NCBI GenBank assembly: GCA_036898135.1
Contig: CM072522.1
Span: 7,122,686-7,186,685 of the forward strand
Source: Oncomelania hupensis
Lineage: Eukaryota; Mollusca; Gastropoda; Littorinimorpha; Pomatiopsidae
Direction: 5' to 3'
Length of the DNA stretch: 64,000 nt
Shown: positions 12,123-23,563 of the stretch, in pieces
Layout: the number at the start of each line of letters is the position of its first letter
How positions within the stretch are numbered: the stretch's first letter is position 1
Notes under the pieces: generated by a model
What the model was told of the DNA's origin: nothing
The model's database searches: none
What the model saw: the letters and a program-made list of their open reading frames with translations, nothing else
Position numbers and translations under genes: made by a program

Positions 12123-12731
12123 GAGTGATTAACTTGAGCGAATGACTAATTGGTTTCCAGGAACATTAAGATCCGGGGCTTTCTGCAGTCCTGGAGATAT
12201 TTCTCCACCGTGACTGAAAAGATCCGGGATGCCTTCCATTGGGTGGCGGAGGTCGACCAGGCCGTGCACACGTTTTACGTCAACGCGACCAAAAACGTCA
12301 GCAGTGACGTCATCAAAATCGGCGTCCATGTCAGGCGGACGGACATGCAGCTTAAGTTCGCGCTCAAACAAGGTTACGTTACAGCGACTCTGTCGTACCT
12401 CCAAAAAGCCATCCAGCATATGAAGTTCCGCTTCCAAAACCGATCCACCATTTTCCTGGTCGTCAGCGACGATCCCGATTGGTGTTTGGAAAACATGGGT
12501 GGATTTGGGGTCCGGGTTGTGGATTCGGCGCCCTCCGTCGTGCATTTAGGGTTTCTGGCGCTGTGCGATCACGTGATCATGACGGTGGGGACTTTTGGTT
12601 GGTGGGGCGCGTTCTTGTCTCGAGGTCACGTGGTATACTACAGCGGGTACCCGAGAAATGGGAGTGAGATCGCCGAAGGGTTCAACAAAGACGATTTTTA
12701 CCCACCACATTGGGTAGGCCTGGGGGACTGA
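4561..12731 (+). CDS. GT11 galactoside alpha-1,2-fucosyltransferase (FUT1/FUT2-like), 4 exons
   Basis: Exons are 4561-4767, 6669-6858, 7771-7978 and 12161-12731. All are GT-AG and together give an unbroken 391-aa frame. The predicted reaction is transfer of fucose from GDP-fucose to terminal galactose in the Golgi lumen. Residues 1-30 are a basic cytoplasmic tail, about 31-52 a single membrane anchor (type II), and about 53-130 a low-conservation stem. The GT11 domain begins with GRLGNQMFEYA (from about residue 133). The GDP-fucose-binding motif GVHVRRTD ends at 263, SDDPDWC lies at 304-310, and TVGTFGWWGAFLSRG starts at 343. The order and spacing match vertebrate FUT1/FUT2 (about 340-365 aa), with a slightly longer stem. 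The start is the first in-frame ATG and places the anchor correctly; Met7 is an alternative. Intron 1 carries a foldback element and a 1-kb pyrimidine tract, and intron 3 carries nested LINEs. The acceptor substrate cannot be told from sequence. Confidence 0.88.
4885..5409. mobile_element. Foldback (long inverted repeat) element in fucosyltransferase intron 1
   Basis: The left arm at about 4885-5035 and right arm at about 5270-5409 are imperfect reverse complements over roughly 140 bp. Shared blocks include taccagcgc, tcaagatac, agtagcgtgaacaggatata, taatatcgccaagataataa, cttgagtccgc and ggaaaaagcgcaattt. The spacer is about 235 bp and has no coding potential. CAT/GTC-type microsatellite lies on both sides, as if the element inserted into one. 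I see no clear target-site duplication. Confidence 0.75.
5415..6590. repeat. (CAT)n then about 1 kb of pyrimidine-rich (TTC)n tract
   Basis: Perfect CAT units at 5417-5480 and 5888-5936 sit among CTT/TTC and T-rich sequence. Long pure TTC runs occur near 6030-6135 and 6508-6580. Almost the whole of 5560-6590 is pyrimidine on the + strand. Long open frames here are low-complexity artefacts. It lies within intron 1 of the fucosyltransferase. Confidence 0.95.
7435..7715. repeat. TG-rich stretch and (TTC)n before fucosyltransferase exon 3
   Basis: Degenerate TG/GTGTGCGTG sequence at 7440-7650 is followed by a (TTC)n run at 7673-7714. The exon 3 acceptor lies 56 bp downstream. Confidence 0.9.
7999..8080. 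repeat. (CT)n / CTCTCTCAC microsatellite
   Basis: Compound CT repeat beginning 20 bp after the donor of fucosyltransferase exon 3. Confidence 0.95.
8085..8290 (+). repeat. SINE-like dispersed repeat (family A)
   Basis: It carries the head ccttcggataagagtataaa and the block ggactttaaagatcctgacg followed by ctcatgtcctagatggg. The 3' gcgccttgag module is not evident, so this copy is 3'-truncated or diverged. Confidence 0.6.
9238..10481 (+). mobile_element. 5'-truncated RNase-H-bearing LINE nested in the RTE-like copy
   Basis: It is flanked by the 10-bp direct repeat tatcatgtga (9228-9237 and 10482-10491), a target-site duplication. The host element resumes in register after it. Inside, pieces of an RNase H domain are visible: KIYTDGSVLDSGSTGAAY at about 9640-9700 and SVLQALQSQV to CLVPSHCG at about 9848-9990. 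A Cys/His-containing C-terminal piece (CNQPFSLKHILFDC) lies at about 10240-10280. The 3' end is an (AACC)n-like tail after gacattaataaacc. The 5' part is CAT and TC microsatellite (9238-9352). RNase H suggests the I/R1/LOA-type groups. Confidence 0.75.
9270..9352. repeat. (TC)n microsatellite
   Basis: About 38 perfect TC units preceded by a few CAT units. It lies at the 5' end of the nested LINE insertion. Confidence 0.97.
12034..12122. repeat. (ATT)n microsatellite before fucosyltransferase exon 4
   Basis: Nearly perfect ATT units end about 38 bp before the exon 4 acceptor. The space between retains a plausible branch point (tgactaat) and the acceptor ttggtttccag. Confidence 0.95.
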
Positions 12732-12732
12732 A

Positions 12733-12831
12733 AGTAGTAGCAGTAGTAGTAGTAGTAGTAGCAGTAATAGTAGTAGTAGCAGTAATAGTAGTAGTAGCAG
12801 TAGTAGTAGTAGAAGTAGTAGTAGCAGCAGC

Positions 12832-12884
<53 letters not shown>

Positions 12885-12910
12885 CAGTAGTAGTAGTAGA
12901 GGTGGTGAAG
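12733..12910. repeat. (TAG)n microsatellite in the fucosyltransferase 3'UTR
   Basis: TAG/CAG/AAG triplets start directly after the TGA stop at 12729-12731. The repeat would therefore be in the mRNA. Confidence 0.93.
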
Positions 12911-13184
12911 GTGTAACGTTGAAAATCAGCATTTTCCAGAGTGTAAATTTTCGTTGGTCTGTCCTGTTTCAAGCAAACGTTTATCAAAATACGTTCAGTT
13001 ACATTTCTTTTAGATAAAGCGCGAAACGTGCTTTAAAAATGGACCTCAACAGCCTTGACCTTTAAGAAAGTGCACATGTGATTGGCATAACAGAATGAGT
13101 TTGGAAGTTAAAGTATCTGCATATCAAAACTTACCCACAACGGCCAAATCGTATTTGTGATAATGCAAAACAACTGTTTTGAAT

Positions 13185-13190
13185 AATAAA
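13185..13190 (+). terminator. Candidate polyadenylation signal of the fucosyltransferase
   Basis: AATAAA about 455 bp after the stop codon. It is the first good match I noticed downstream of the TAG repeat. A cleavage site cannot be placed. Confidence 0.35.
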
Positions 13191-13229
13191 GTAAAATAAC
13201 GACCGACGTATCGATCGACCGACTGACGG

Positions 13230-13670
13230 CCACTGAATGGTTGGCCATATGCTGTAACATCTGTATACCACACATCAGCCACTGAATTGTTGGCTACATG
13301 CTGTAACATCTGTATACCACACATCAGCCACTCAATGGTTGGCCACATGCTGTAACATCTGTATACCACACATCAGCCACTGAATGGTTGGCCATATGCT
13401 GTAACATCTGTATACCACACATCAGCCACTGAATTGTTGGCTATATGCTGTAACATCTGTATACCACACATCAGCCACTGAATGGTTGGCCATATGCTGT
13501 AACATCTGTATACCACACATCAGCCACTGAATTGTTGGCTATATGCTGTAACATCTGTATACCACACATCAGCCACTGAATGGTTGGCCATATGCTGTAA
13601 CATCTGTATACCACACATCAGCCACTGAATGGTTGGCCATATGCTGTAACATCTGTATACCACACATCAG
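13230..13670. repeat. 49-bp minisatellite, 9 copies
   Basis: The unit begins ccactgaatggttggccata and continues with tgctgtaacatctgtatacc acacatcag. Exactly nine 49-bp units fill 441 bp, with only a few substitutions (gg/tt in gaatggtt, cat/tat in gccata). It abuts a minus-strand copy of dispersed repeat B. Confidence 0.95.
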
Positions 13671-13840
13671 CCGGTTCAGCCGTTTTGGTGATACAGAGAT
13701 AAACATGTGTTTGAAAATAATTGACCTCAGCGATCTTGACTTTTGAGGTAGATCAAATACGATGGCACGGGAAGCTGGCCAATAACCAAGGAACTACTGA
13801 CCCCAGGCAATGTTCCTATGAAGTTTGTACAAAGTCTGGC
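13671..13840 (-). repeat. Dispersed repeat (family B), copy 3, minus strand
   Basis: On the minus strand it reads aaacttcataggaacattgc, then ctcaaaagtcaagatcgctg and accaaaacggctgaacc, the same order as at 700-1110. It ends exactly where the 49-bp minisatellite begins. Confidence 0.65.
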
Positions 13841-15090
13841 CAGTGGTTAATTTGTTGGCTCTCTGGATTACTCGCTTTTGTTGCTGCTGTCTCGTTTACT
13901 TGTTAGTTGCAAGCTAGGAATCCTGTTGTGATCAAATTCTGCTTCTGTACTAAGCTTTGGAGATCTATTGTTAACACAGCGCGGTAAAGAAATGGACTTC
14001 TGCTATCTTGTCACACTAATTTGAGTGCAACATTTTGTAAAAGAATGTAGCCTCGTGTGTAAGATATCGAGCTGCGATTTTAAGATAAAATTCTGCTTCG
14101 GGGCGAAGCCTGCGAGCTCTCATTAAACAACAATGCGATGAAGAAACAGTCTACTGCTATCGTGGCACCATTTTGGTGCAACTTTTTGTGATAAAGTTTA
14201 ACATCGGGGCGAAAATATCGAGCTCCTATGATAAATACAATGTGCTGTAAAACCTTATTCTGCCATGTAGGCTACTAAACTTTTTTTTCATAGCAAAATT
14301 GTGTTATAAATTTTAATTTCAAAGAGAAGCTTTGAAGCTTCTTGTTTTTGTTTAAAGACAATGTGCTACAGACAATTTTCAATGCCATTCGTTAACAAGT
14401 TTAGTGCAAAATATTACAATCAGCATTATTTCGTGACTATTATAATTTTGCTATTGACGATAAATTATTTTGTTCGTGTGTTTGCGGTGTGAACCTTATT
14501 TTGATTTTGACGATGGTGATGCTCTTTTTGTGTGTGATAATAAATTTTGTGCAGTGTGTTTGAAATCATCAAAGCTACGTCAGAGTCTTTGGGACCCAAA
14601 ACTGACTTTATTTCAAATCTACAAAACAAATTACATTTGCTTTTTGGAAACTTCTTCCAAACTTCTTTGGAAACTTTTGGAAACTTCTTATATTCCCCCG
14701 ACAAAAGGGTAAGAAAGGCTTTTCATGTACCAAGTGTGTATGAAGTTAAAAAAATTGTCCTCCAATCTTTTGCAAGATCGTTTGATTATAAAAAAGTTTA
14801 TGAATCCACATTATGGATGTGAAAGGTCTCAAATAAGCCTGTACGCAGCTGGAAAACCAGTCCTACCTTTTTATAAAGTCGCCTTTGCGAGTTGCTTTTC
14901 TATGCTGTCTTTACATGTCAAGTGATACAACAGGCTGAGAACTAAGTCGCATAGAAAAAAAAGCCCACAGCAACAGCCGCTGAAACTGTAATAACTACAT
15001 GTTTCTCTGTGTGTGTGTTGTGCGTGTTGTGTGTATGTGTGTGTGGGAGCATGTTTACACGGGGTTATCTGGACAAACCAGTGAACATAA
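13841..15090. other. Unassigned intergenic sequence
   Basis: AT-rich sequence. Within it, 14040-14260 has two loosely repeated segments around ggggcgaa and aatatcgagct. Open frames at 14465-14925 have no recognisable motif and overlap one another on both strands. I do not call a gene. Confidence 0.4.
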
Positions 15091-15336
15091 TAATAATAAT
15101 AATAATAATAACGGATTTTTATATAGCGGGTACTCCAGCCTATGACCAGACTCACCACGCTTTACATAGTCATTACATATAAATACATGCACTCGATGAA
15201 ACATCACTTTTGCTACAATACACCAAAAGACGGGACAGTAAGGTACAGACTATTTACAACTATGTACATACATTACAAAAAAGACAAAAATAGACTATTT
15301 ACAACTATGTACACAAATGACAAAAAAAAAAAAAAT

Positions 15337-15338
15337 AA

Positions 15339-15421
<83 letters not shown>
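15337..15421. repeat. (AAT)n microsatellite
   Basis: About 28 perfect AAT units. Just upstream, a segment around actatttacaactatgtaca occurs twice (about 15248 and 15292). Confidence 0.95.
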
Positions 15422-15423
<2 letters not shown>

Positions 15424-15799
15424 GATGCTATATGCGCCGTATTCGTAAGTCAGACTCAAATCTCGGCGATCTGCACAGTCAACATTTATCCGTTCCAAAG
15501 TTATAGTGTAAGTAAAGCAGTATACCTCTCATCTCGGTGAAAGCCACGTGCGACAGTAATGTTAAAGTTTTGATTATTATCATCTGGATGTCTTTCAGTT
15601 TCATGTGAATGGTGATTGTCATTTCAAATATTACTATAAATACCAACACGAAATTGTACACTTTATTATTTATTAAAAAAATTACTTTTCTGTGTTTGTT
15701 TATTTTTCTTTCTTTCATTCTGTCTTTAATTCTCTCTGTTATCTGTATCCATGATCTCCTGTTGTTGTTTTTTAAAGTAAGGAGTTGAGTGGTCTTTAT

Positions 15800-16420
<621 letters not shown>

Positions 16421-17290
16421 AAACGGTTAGTTCTTTATTACGTTTATTCGTTTAACGAACACATTGGATGATTAGACACTTTAATTGGTCGAAATCCTAA
16501 TCACAAATTTTACCCCCCAAAATCGTGTCAACTCTCTCTCTCTCTCACACTCTCTCTCTCTCTGTCACTCTCTCTCTCGCTCTCTCTCTCTCCCTCACTC
16601 TCGTTATCAATCTCCCTTCTTTTTTTTTTCCTCAATACATCTCTCTCACTCTATCGCTTTCTCTCATTTTCCCCTTTCTATCCTTCTTTATATCTCCCTC
16701 TCTGTTTTTCACTCTCTGTCTAAGTCTCTCTGTCTCTCTTTCTATCTTCGCTCTTTCATCACCCCCACACTCACCCACCCTCTCTTCTCCTTACTAGGTC
16801 AGGTCATGGTGATTGCAAAATCCGTGATAAGACATTTAAAATGTCGACCCTTTGTTTGAATGATACAGTAACTACATCACATAGGCTAACTATGTCCTAA
16901 ACGTTGTGTGGAATGTGCAAAACAAAACCGTATTGACCTGTTTTATGATCATTGGGAAGTTTTATTGACGATGAAACGGGCCCCAGTACTGACTGTTTAA
17001 ACTGTTCGATTCGAAGCCTTGGTCAAGGTGGGGTGAATGAGACAGAATTTGGGGATGGAGTATGGAAGTGGGGGTGGATACTTAGTCCCGCAAGGGGCGA
17101 ACTTATATGACTTAGGTACGAGACCATTGATCACTGAGGGTTTTCTCTGGGTACTTCGGTTTCCTCCCTCTCTTCAATAATGGTATTGGATGCTGTCAAT
17201 CTAACATGTCACAAATAAAAATTTGGTTTCCTTTTCGTCTTCTAATAGCGACGTTCCTTTATATCACATGTTTGAGTGATCAATGTGTTT
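16421..17290. other. Unassigned intergenic sequence
   Basis: CT-rich until about 16790, then ordinary sequence. Segments near 17118-17220 (cgagaccattgatc, tactccggttt type) resemble 11764-11870 (acgacactattcagg, ggtactccggtttcctccct), which suggests another diverged dispersed repeat. No gene seen. Confidence 0.4.
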
Positions 17291-17295
17291 GTTGT

Positions 17296-17297
<2 letters not shown>

Positions 17298-17379
<82 letters not shown>

Positions 17380-17402
17380 ATAGTAGTAGTAGTAGTAGCA
17401 GT
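17298..17402. repeat. (TAG)n microsatellite
   Basis: About 34 TAG units with one TAA interruption. Confidence 0.97.
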
Positions 17403-17414
17403 CAATGTTTATAG

Positions 17415-18175
17415 TGTCCAGCGGACTGCAAAGAGCCGAATCAGGACCACAAGTTGGTTGAACGAGGGCTCACCGGCACCCCTGATCCGTATAAAAGATC
17501 TTCTGAAACAACCATGCAATAGAGATCCGTAGGATCTCATATTTGATATGATGATGATAATCATTATTGTCAGGGTCCCGACGTGGTGATCGTCCTTAAC
17601 GCTGATGCAATAGGACGTTAAGCTTCGCTGTTCCTCCTTCCTCCTATAATCCGGTCCTGATTTGGCTCGTAACAGTCCGCTGGACCTAAAGCAACAATCA
17701 ATCAATCAATCAATCAATCCTCCTATAATGGCAACACTGAAGGCACTCCACCAGCCGGTCACTTTACAATAAAGGTATCCCATGCAGGGGACGCTGAGGC
17801 TGTACTCTAATTTATCGAACCCCCGTTTATAAAAACAAAATAGAATATAAACATAATTAAATATTCACGAAACACATACATATAAAATGGCCACATTGCT
17901 AAAAAATAATATCATAGGAAGCCCTAGTGGCAATTTGGCAGAAAGCGTACAATATCCACAAGCTGACCCAACAGACCTCATACACAAATGAGGAGTTTGG
18001 GGAAAGTTTTCAAGAAAAAAAGGTGGGTGACTGGTCTAGCGTAAAAGACAGTAGATTGATAGAACAGATTATGAACGAGAAAGAACAAATTAGAATGAAA
18101 GAAACAGTTTAAATTCAAAGCACTAAATTTCCACAAAGTGGGGATACTATTTATACAGAAAACACCAGCACTCCA
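17415..18175 (+). mobile_element. Dispersed repeat (family C), copy 1, with an inverted partial copy
   Basis: The right part (about 17715-18175) matches 39490-39990 and 61210-61625 block by block: caccagccggtcactttaca, cgaacccccgtttataaaaa, caaaatagaatataaacat, cataggaagccctagtggc and aatatccacaagctgaccca. The left part contains gtccagcggactg at 17417 and its reverse complement cagtccgctggac at 17674, so the 5' portion is duplicated in inverted orientation. An (ATCA)n tract lies at the junction. Confidence 0.6.
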
Positions 18176-18180
18176 ACGGT

Positions 18181-18185
18181 AGTAG

Positions 18186-18248
<63 letters not shown>

Positions 18249-18262
18249 CAGTAGTAGTAGTA
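18181..18262. repeat. (TAG)n microsatellite
   Basis: About 27 TAG units with one CAG. Confidence 0.97.
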
Positions 18263-18276
18263 CCAATAGCTGGAAT

Positions 18277-18523
18277 GTGGGCTTTAAAGATCCTGACGCT
18301 CATGTCCTAGACAGGTGGAGTGCCGGCTACACAAATATACACCTCAGTCCATTCTCTACCGCATCCCGTGGTCGTCTTGAATTGTGCTTAGCTGTTGTAT
18401 GAGTGTCAGACGCTGCGCCCAAGGCAGCAATTAGAGAGCGCCTCGGGCGACTAGAGAGATCCTGCAGCGGCAAGCGCCTTGAGCAGCTCTTGAGGTAGAA
18501 AAGCGCTATGCAATATACACACG
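18277..18523 (+). repeat. SINE-like dispersed repeat (family A)
   Basis: It has gggctttaaagatcctgacg, then ctcatgtcctagac, and the complete 3' module gcgccttgagcagctcttga, agcgctatgcaatatac. It lacks the first 20-30 bp of the head seen at 45 and 30059. Confidence 0.6.
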
Positions 18524-18579
18524 ATTAAAAGGACCCAATTCGAAGGCTTTGTATGCTTTGACGAAAAGGGGTTACACTC

Positions 18580-21500
18580 AGATTGGCATTAAACAATGAT
18601 ACAGTGGCTACCCTTGCTAAACAATGATACAGTGGCTTCCCTTGATAAAAAAAAAACAATGATACAGTGGGCTTTCCTTGCTAAACAATGATACAGTGGA
18701 CTTTCCTTGCTAAACAATGATACAGTGGCTTTCCTTACTAAACAATGATACAGTGGTCTTTCTTTGCTACACCATAATACAGTGGACTTTCCTTGCTAAA
18801 CAATGATACAGTGGACTTTCCTTGCTAAACAATGATACAGTGGGCTTTCGTTGCTAAACAATGATACAGTGGCTTTCCTTGCTAAACAATGATACAGTGG
18901 GCTTTCCTTGCTAAACAATGATACAGTGGCTTTCCTTGCTAAACAATGATACAGTGGGCTTTCCTTAATAAACAATGATACAGTGGGCTTTCCTTGCTAA
19001 ACAATGATACAGTGGGCTTTCCTTGCTAAACAATGATACAGTGGCTTTCCTTAGCTTACTAAACAATGATACAGTGGTCTTTCTTTGCTACACCATAATA
19101 CAGTGGACTTTCCTTGCTAAACAATGATACAATGGGCTTTCCTTGCTAAACAATGATACAGTGGGCTTTCCTTGCTAAACAATGATACAGTGGGCTTTCT
19201 TTGCTAAACAATAATACAGTGGGCTTCCATTGCTAGACAATGATACAGTGGGCTTTCCTTGCTAAACAATGATACAGTGGGCTTTCTTTGCTAAACAATA
19301 ATACAGTGGGCTTTCCTTGCTAAACAATGATACAGTGGCTTTCCTTGCTAAACAATGATACAATGGGCTTCCCTTGCTAAACAATGATACAGTGGGCTTT
19401 CTTTGCTACACCATAATACAGTGGGCTTTCCTTGCTAAACAATGATACAGTGGCTTTCCTTGCTAAACAATGATACAGTGGGCTTCCCTTGCTAAACAAT
19501 GATACAGTGGGCTTTCCTTGCCAAACAATGATACAGTAGGCTTTCTTTGCTACACCATAATACAGTGGCTTTCCTTGCTAAACAAGGATACAGTGGGTTT
19601 TCCTTGCTAAACAATGATACAGTGGGTTTTCCTTGCTAAACAATGATACAATGGGCTTTCCTTGCTAAACAATGATACAGTGGGCTTCTCTTGCTAAACA
19701 ATGATACAGTGGGCTTCTCTTGCTAAACAATGATACAATGGCTTTCCTTGCTAAACAATGATACAATGGGCTTTCCTTGCTAAACAATAATACAATGGGC
19801 TTTCCTTGCTAAACAATAATACAGTGGGCTTTCCTTGCTAAACAATAATACAGTGGGCTTTCCTTGCTAAACAATAATACAGTGGGCTCTCCTTGCTAAA
19901 CAATAATACAGTGGGCTTTCCTTGCTAAACAATAATACAGTGGGCTTTCCTTGCTAAACAATGATACAGTGGGCTTTCCTTATTAAACAATGATACAGTG
20001 GGTTTTCCTTACTAAACAATGATACAGTGGGCTTTCCTTGCTAAACAATGATACAGTGGGCTTTCTTTGCTAAACAGTGATACAGTGGGTTTTTCCTTGC
20101 TAAACAATGATACAGTGGGCTTTCTTTGCTACACCATAATACAGTGGACTTTCCTTGCTAAACAATGATACAATGGGCTTCCCTTGCTAAACAATGATAC
20201 AGTGGGCTTTCTTTGCTACACCATAATACAGTGGACTTTCCTTGCTAAACAATGATACAATGGGTTTTCCTTGCTAAACAATGATACAGTGGGCTTTCCT
20301 TACTAAACAATGATACAGTGGGCTTTCTTTGCTACACCATAATACAGTGGACTTTCCTTGCTAAACAATGATACAATGGGCTTTCCTTGCTAAACAATGA
20401 TACAGTGGCTTTCCTTGCTAAACAATGATACAATGGGCTTCCCTTGCTAAACAATGATACAGTGGACTTTCCTTGCTAAACAATGATACAGTGGGCTTTC
20501 CTTGCTAAACAATGATACAGTGGACTTTCCTTACTAAACAATGATACAGTGGACTTTCCTTACTAAACAATGATACAGTGGACTTTCCTTACTAAACAAT
20601 GATACAGTGGACTTTCCTTGCTAAACAATGATACAGTGGGCTTTCCTTGCTAAACAATGATACAGTGGACTTTCCTTGCTAAACAATGATACAGTGGACT
20701 TTCCTTGCTAAACAATGATACAGTGGACTTTCCTTGATAAACAATAATACAGTGGGCTTTCCTTGATAAACAATGATACAGTGGACTTTCCTTGATAAAC
20801 AATAATACAGTGGGCTTTTCTTGATAAACAATAATACAGTGGTTTTCCTTGATAAACAATGATACAGTGGGCTTTCCTTGCTAAACAATGATAGTGTGGA
20901 CTTTCCTTGCTAAACAATGATACAGTGGGCTTTCCTTACTAAACAATGATACAGTGGGCTTTCCTTGCTAAACAATGATACAGTGGGCTTTCCTTACTAA
21001 ACAATGATACAGTGGACTTTCCTTACTAAACAATGATACAGTGGGCTTTCCTTACTAAACAATGATACAGTGGACTTTCCTTACTAAACAATGATACAGT
21101 GGACTTTCCTTACTAAACAATGATACAGTGGGCTTTCCTTACTAAACAATGATACAGTGGACTTTCCTTGCTAAACAATGATACAGTGGGCTTTCCTTGC
21201 TAAACAATGATACAGTGGGCTTTAGTTGCTAAACAATGATACAGTGGGCTTTAGTTGCTAAACAATGATACAGTGGGCTTTCCTTACTAAACAATGATAC
21301 AGTGGACTTTCCTTACTAAACAATGATACATTGGCCTCTTATTACTAAACAATGATACAGTGGGCTTTAGTTGCTAAACAATGATACAGTGGGCTTTCCT
21401 TACTAAACAATGATACAGTGGGCTTTCCTTACTAAACAATGATACAGTGGGCTTTAGTTGCTAAACAATGATACAGTGGGCTTTCCTTACTAAACAATGA

Positions 21501-22825
21501 TACAGTGGGCTTTCCTTACTAAACAATGATACAGTGGGCTTTCCTTACTAAACAATGATACAGTGGGCTTTAGTTGCTAAACAATGATACAGTGGGCTTT
21601 CCTTGCTAAACAAATGATACAGTGGGCTTTAGTTGCTAAACAATGATACAGTGGGCTTTCCTTACTAAACAATGATACAGTGGGCTTTCCTTGCTAAACA
21701 ATGATACAGTGGGCTTTCCTTACTAAACAATGATACAGTGGTCTTCCCTTACGAAACAATGATACAGTGGGCTTTCCTTACTAAACAATGATACAGTGGG
21801 CTTTCCTTGCTAAACAATGATACAGTGGGCTTTCCTTACTAAACAATGATACAGTGGGCTTCCCTTGCTAAACAATGATACAGTGGGCTTTCCTTGCTAA
21901 ACAATGATACAGGGGACTTTCCTTACTAAACAATGATACAGTGGACTTTCCTTACTAAACAATGATACAGTGGACTTTCCTTACTAAACAATGATACAGT
22001 GGACTTTCCTTGCTAAACAATGATACAGTGGGCTTTCCTTGCTAAACAATGATACAGTGGACTTTCCTTGCTAAACAATGATACAGTGGACTTTCCTTGC
22101 TAAACAATGATACAGTGGACTTTCCTTGATAAACAATAATACAGTGGGCTTTCCTTGATAAACAATGATACAGTGGACTTTCCTTGATAAACAATAATAC
22201 AGTGGGCTTTTCTTGATAAACAATAATACAGTGGTTTTCCTTGATAAACAATGATACAGTGGGCTTTCCTTGCTAAACAATGATAGTGTGGACATTCCTT
22301 GCTAAACAATGATACAGTGGGCTTTCCTTACTAAACAATGATACAGTGGGCTTTCCTTGCTAAACAATGATACAGTGGGCTTTCCTTACTAAACAATGAT
22401 ACAGTGGACTTTCCTTACTAAACAATGATACAGTGGGCTTTCCTTACTAAACAATGATACAGTGGACTTTCCTTACTAAACAATGATACAGTGGACTTTC
22501 CTTACTAAACAATGATACAGTGGGCTTTCCTTACTAAACAATGATACAGTGGGCTTTCCTTACTAAACAATGATACAGTGGACTTTCCTTACTAAACAAT
22601 GATACAGTGGGCTTTCCTTACTAAATAATGATACAGTGGGCTTTCCTTACTAAACAATGATACAGTGGGCTTTCCTTGCTAAACAATGATACAGTGGACT
22701 TTCCTTGCTAAACAATGATACAGTGGACTTTCCTTACTAAACAATGATACAGTGGACTTTCCTTGCTAAACAATGATACAGTGGACTTTCCTTGCTAAAC
22801 AATGATACAGTGGACTTTCCGTGCT
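18580..22825. repeat. About 29-bp satellite array, roughly 145 units
   Basis: The unit is ctttccttgctaaacaatga tacagtggg (28-29 bp). Variants include cttgct/cttact, gatac/aatac, and ctacaccataatac. The array runs without interruption for about 4.2 kb. A block of about 660 bp (20485-21145) is repeated at 21877-22537, an offset of 1392 bp or 48 x 29. Short open frames repeated across it are by-products of the period. Confidence 0.97.
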
Positions 22826-22829
22826 CAAA

Positions 22830-23560
22830 CCAACCGCTACAGTTTGAATGTTCAATTTCGGTTTCGACAGGAAGTGTTCCCCTGTTTTAACGGTACATCA
22901 ATATCATAGCCGTGTGACCTGTGACCCCTATTTCTGAGTGAACCACGGGGCTTGAAGTGTTCGTCTTTGGTTTCTAAGATAAGGGCATTATCAATCTAAA
23001 ACAAAAAACCTTACGAACAATTTTTTGAAGGGCTCTGTCACTTACTGGCTTTGGTAGCTGCTATTTTTAGCTCAAGAATGTTGGCTAGTCGTTACTATTA
23101 ATAGGCACAAAAATTACGGAATGTATTCATTTTACAAAATAACTATACTGTACTGTCCAAAGATTTTTTTGTGTTTTTGCTGTAAACATTATTTTTGGGG
23201 CTACACTCTGTGAATGTTAGGGGGGGGGGAGAGAGAGAGAGAGAGAGTTGCTAGTCAAAGTGGTTATATTTAAGTAATTAAAGAACGATCAAATAATTAA
23301 CTAAATTTGACGATATTTCTGTAACAGCCAAAATGGGTAATCCTCTCGTTATCAACTAAGCGAGTGTAAAACCACAAATCTCCTGAACTGCAAGCTGGGC
23401 AGATTAGCCCGAAGACACTCTGCTTCCAAAAATGAGGAGTCCTATGGCAAGATCTGTAACTGTAAGGAAGAGTAGCATGAACGAACGCGTGGCAGCGTAT
23501 TAAACTTACAAGTAAATAGCTTTGCTTTCATGAACTCCTGAAGAATTGTTCACGGAATAC
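22830..23560. other. Unassigned intergenic sequence
   Basis: Ordinary AT-rich sequence with a short G run and (GA)n near 23221-23247. No coding or repeat signature recognised. Confidence 0.4.
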
Positions 23561-23563
23561 ATG

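Noticed and set aside
14470..14925. Overlapping 66-91-codon frames as a gene
   Set aside because: Several overlapping frames on both strands, AT-rich, no recognisable domain or clear splice structure.
20650..22309. Repeated 69-74-codon minus-strand frames in the 29-bp satellite
   Set aside because: Frames are reset every 29 bp and repeat exactly with the array. They are by-products of the satellite.
18580..22825. CRISPR-like array
   Set aside because: The units are directly tandem with no unique spacers, the period is 28-29 bp, and the context is a eukaryotic genome.
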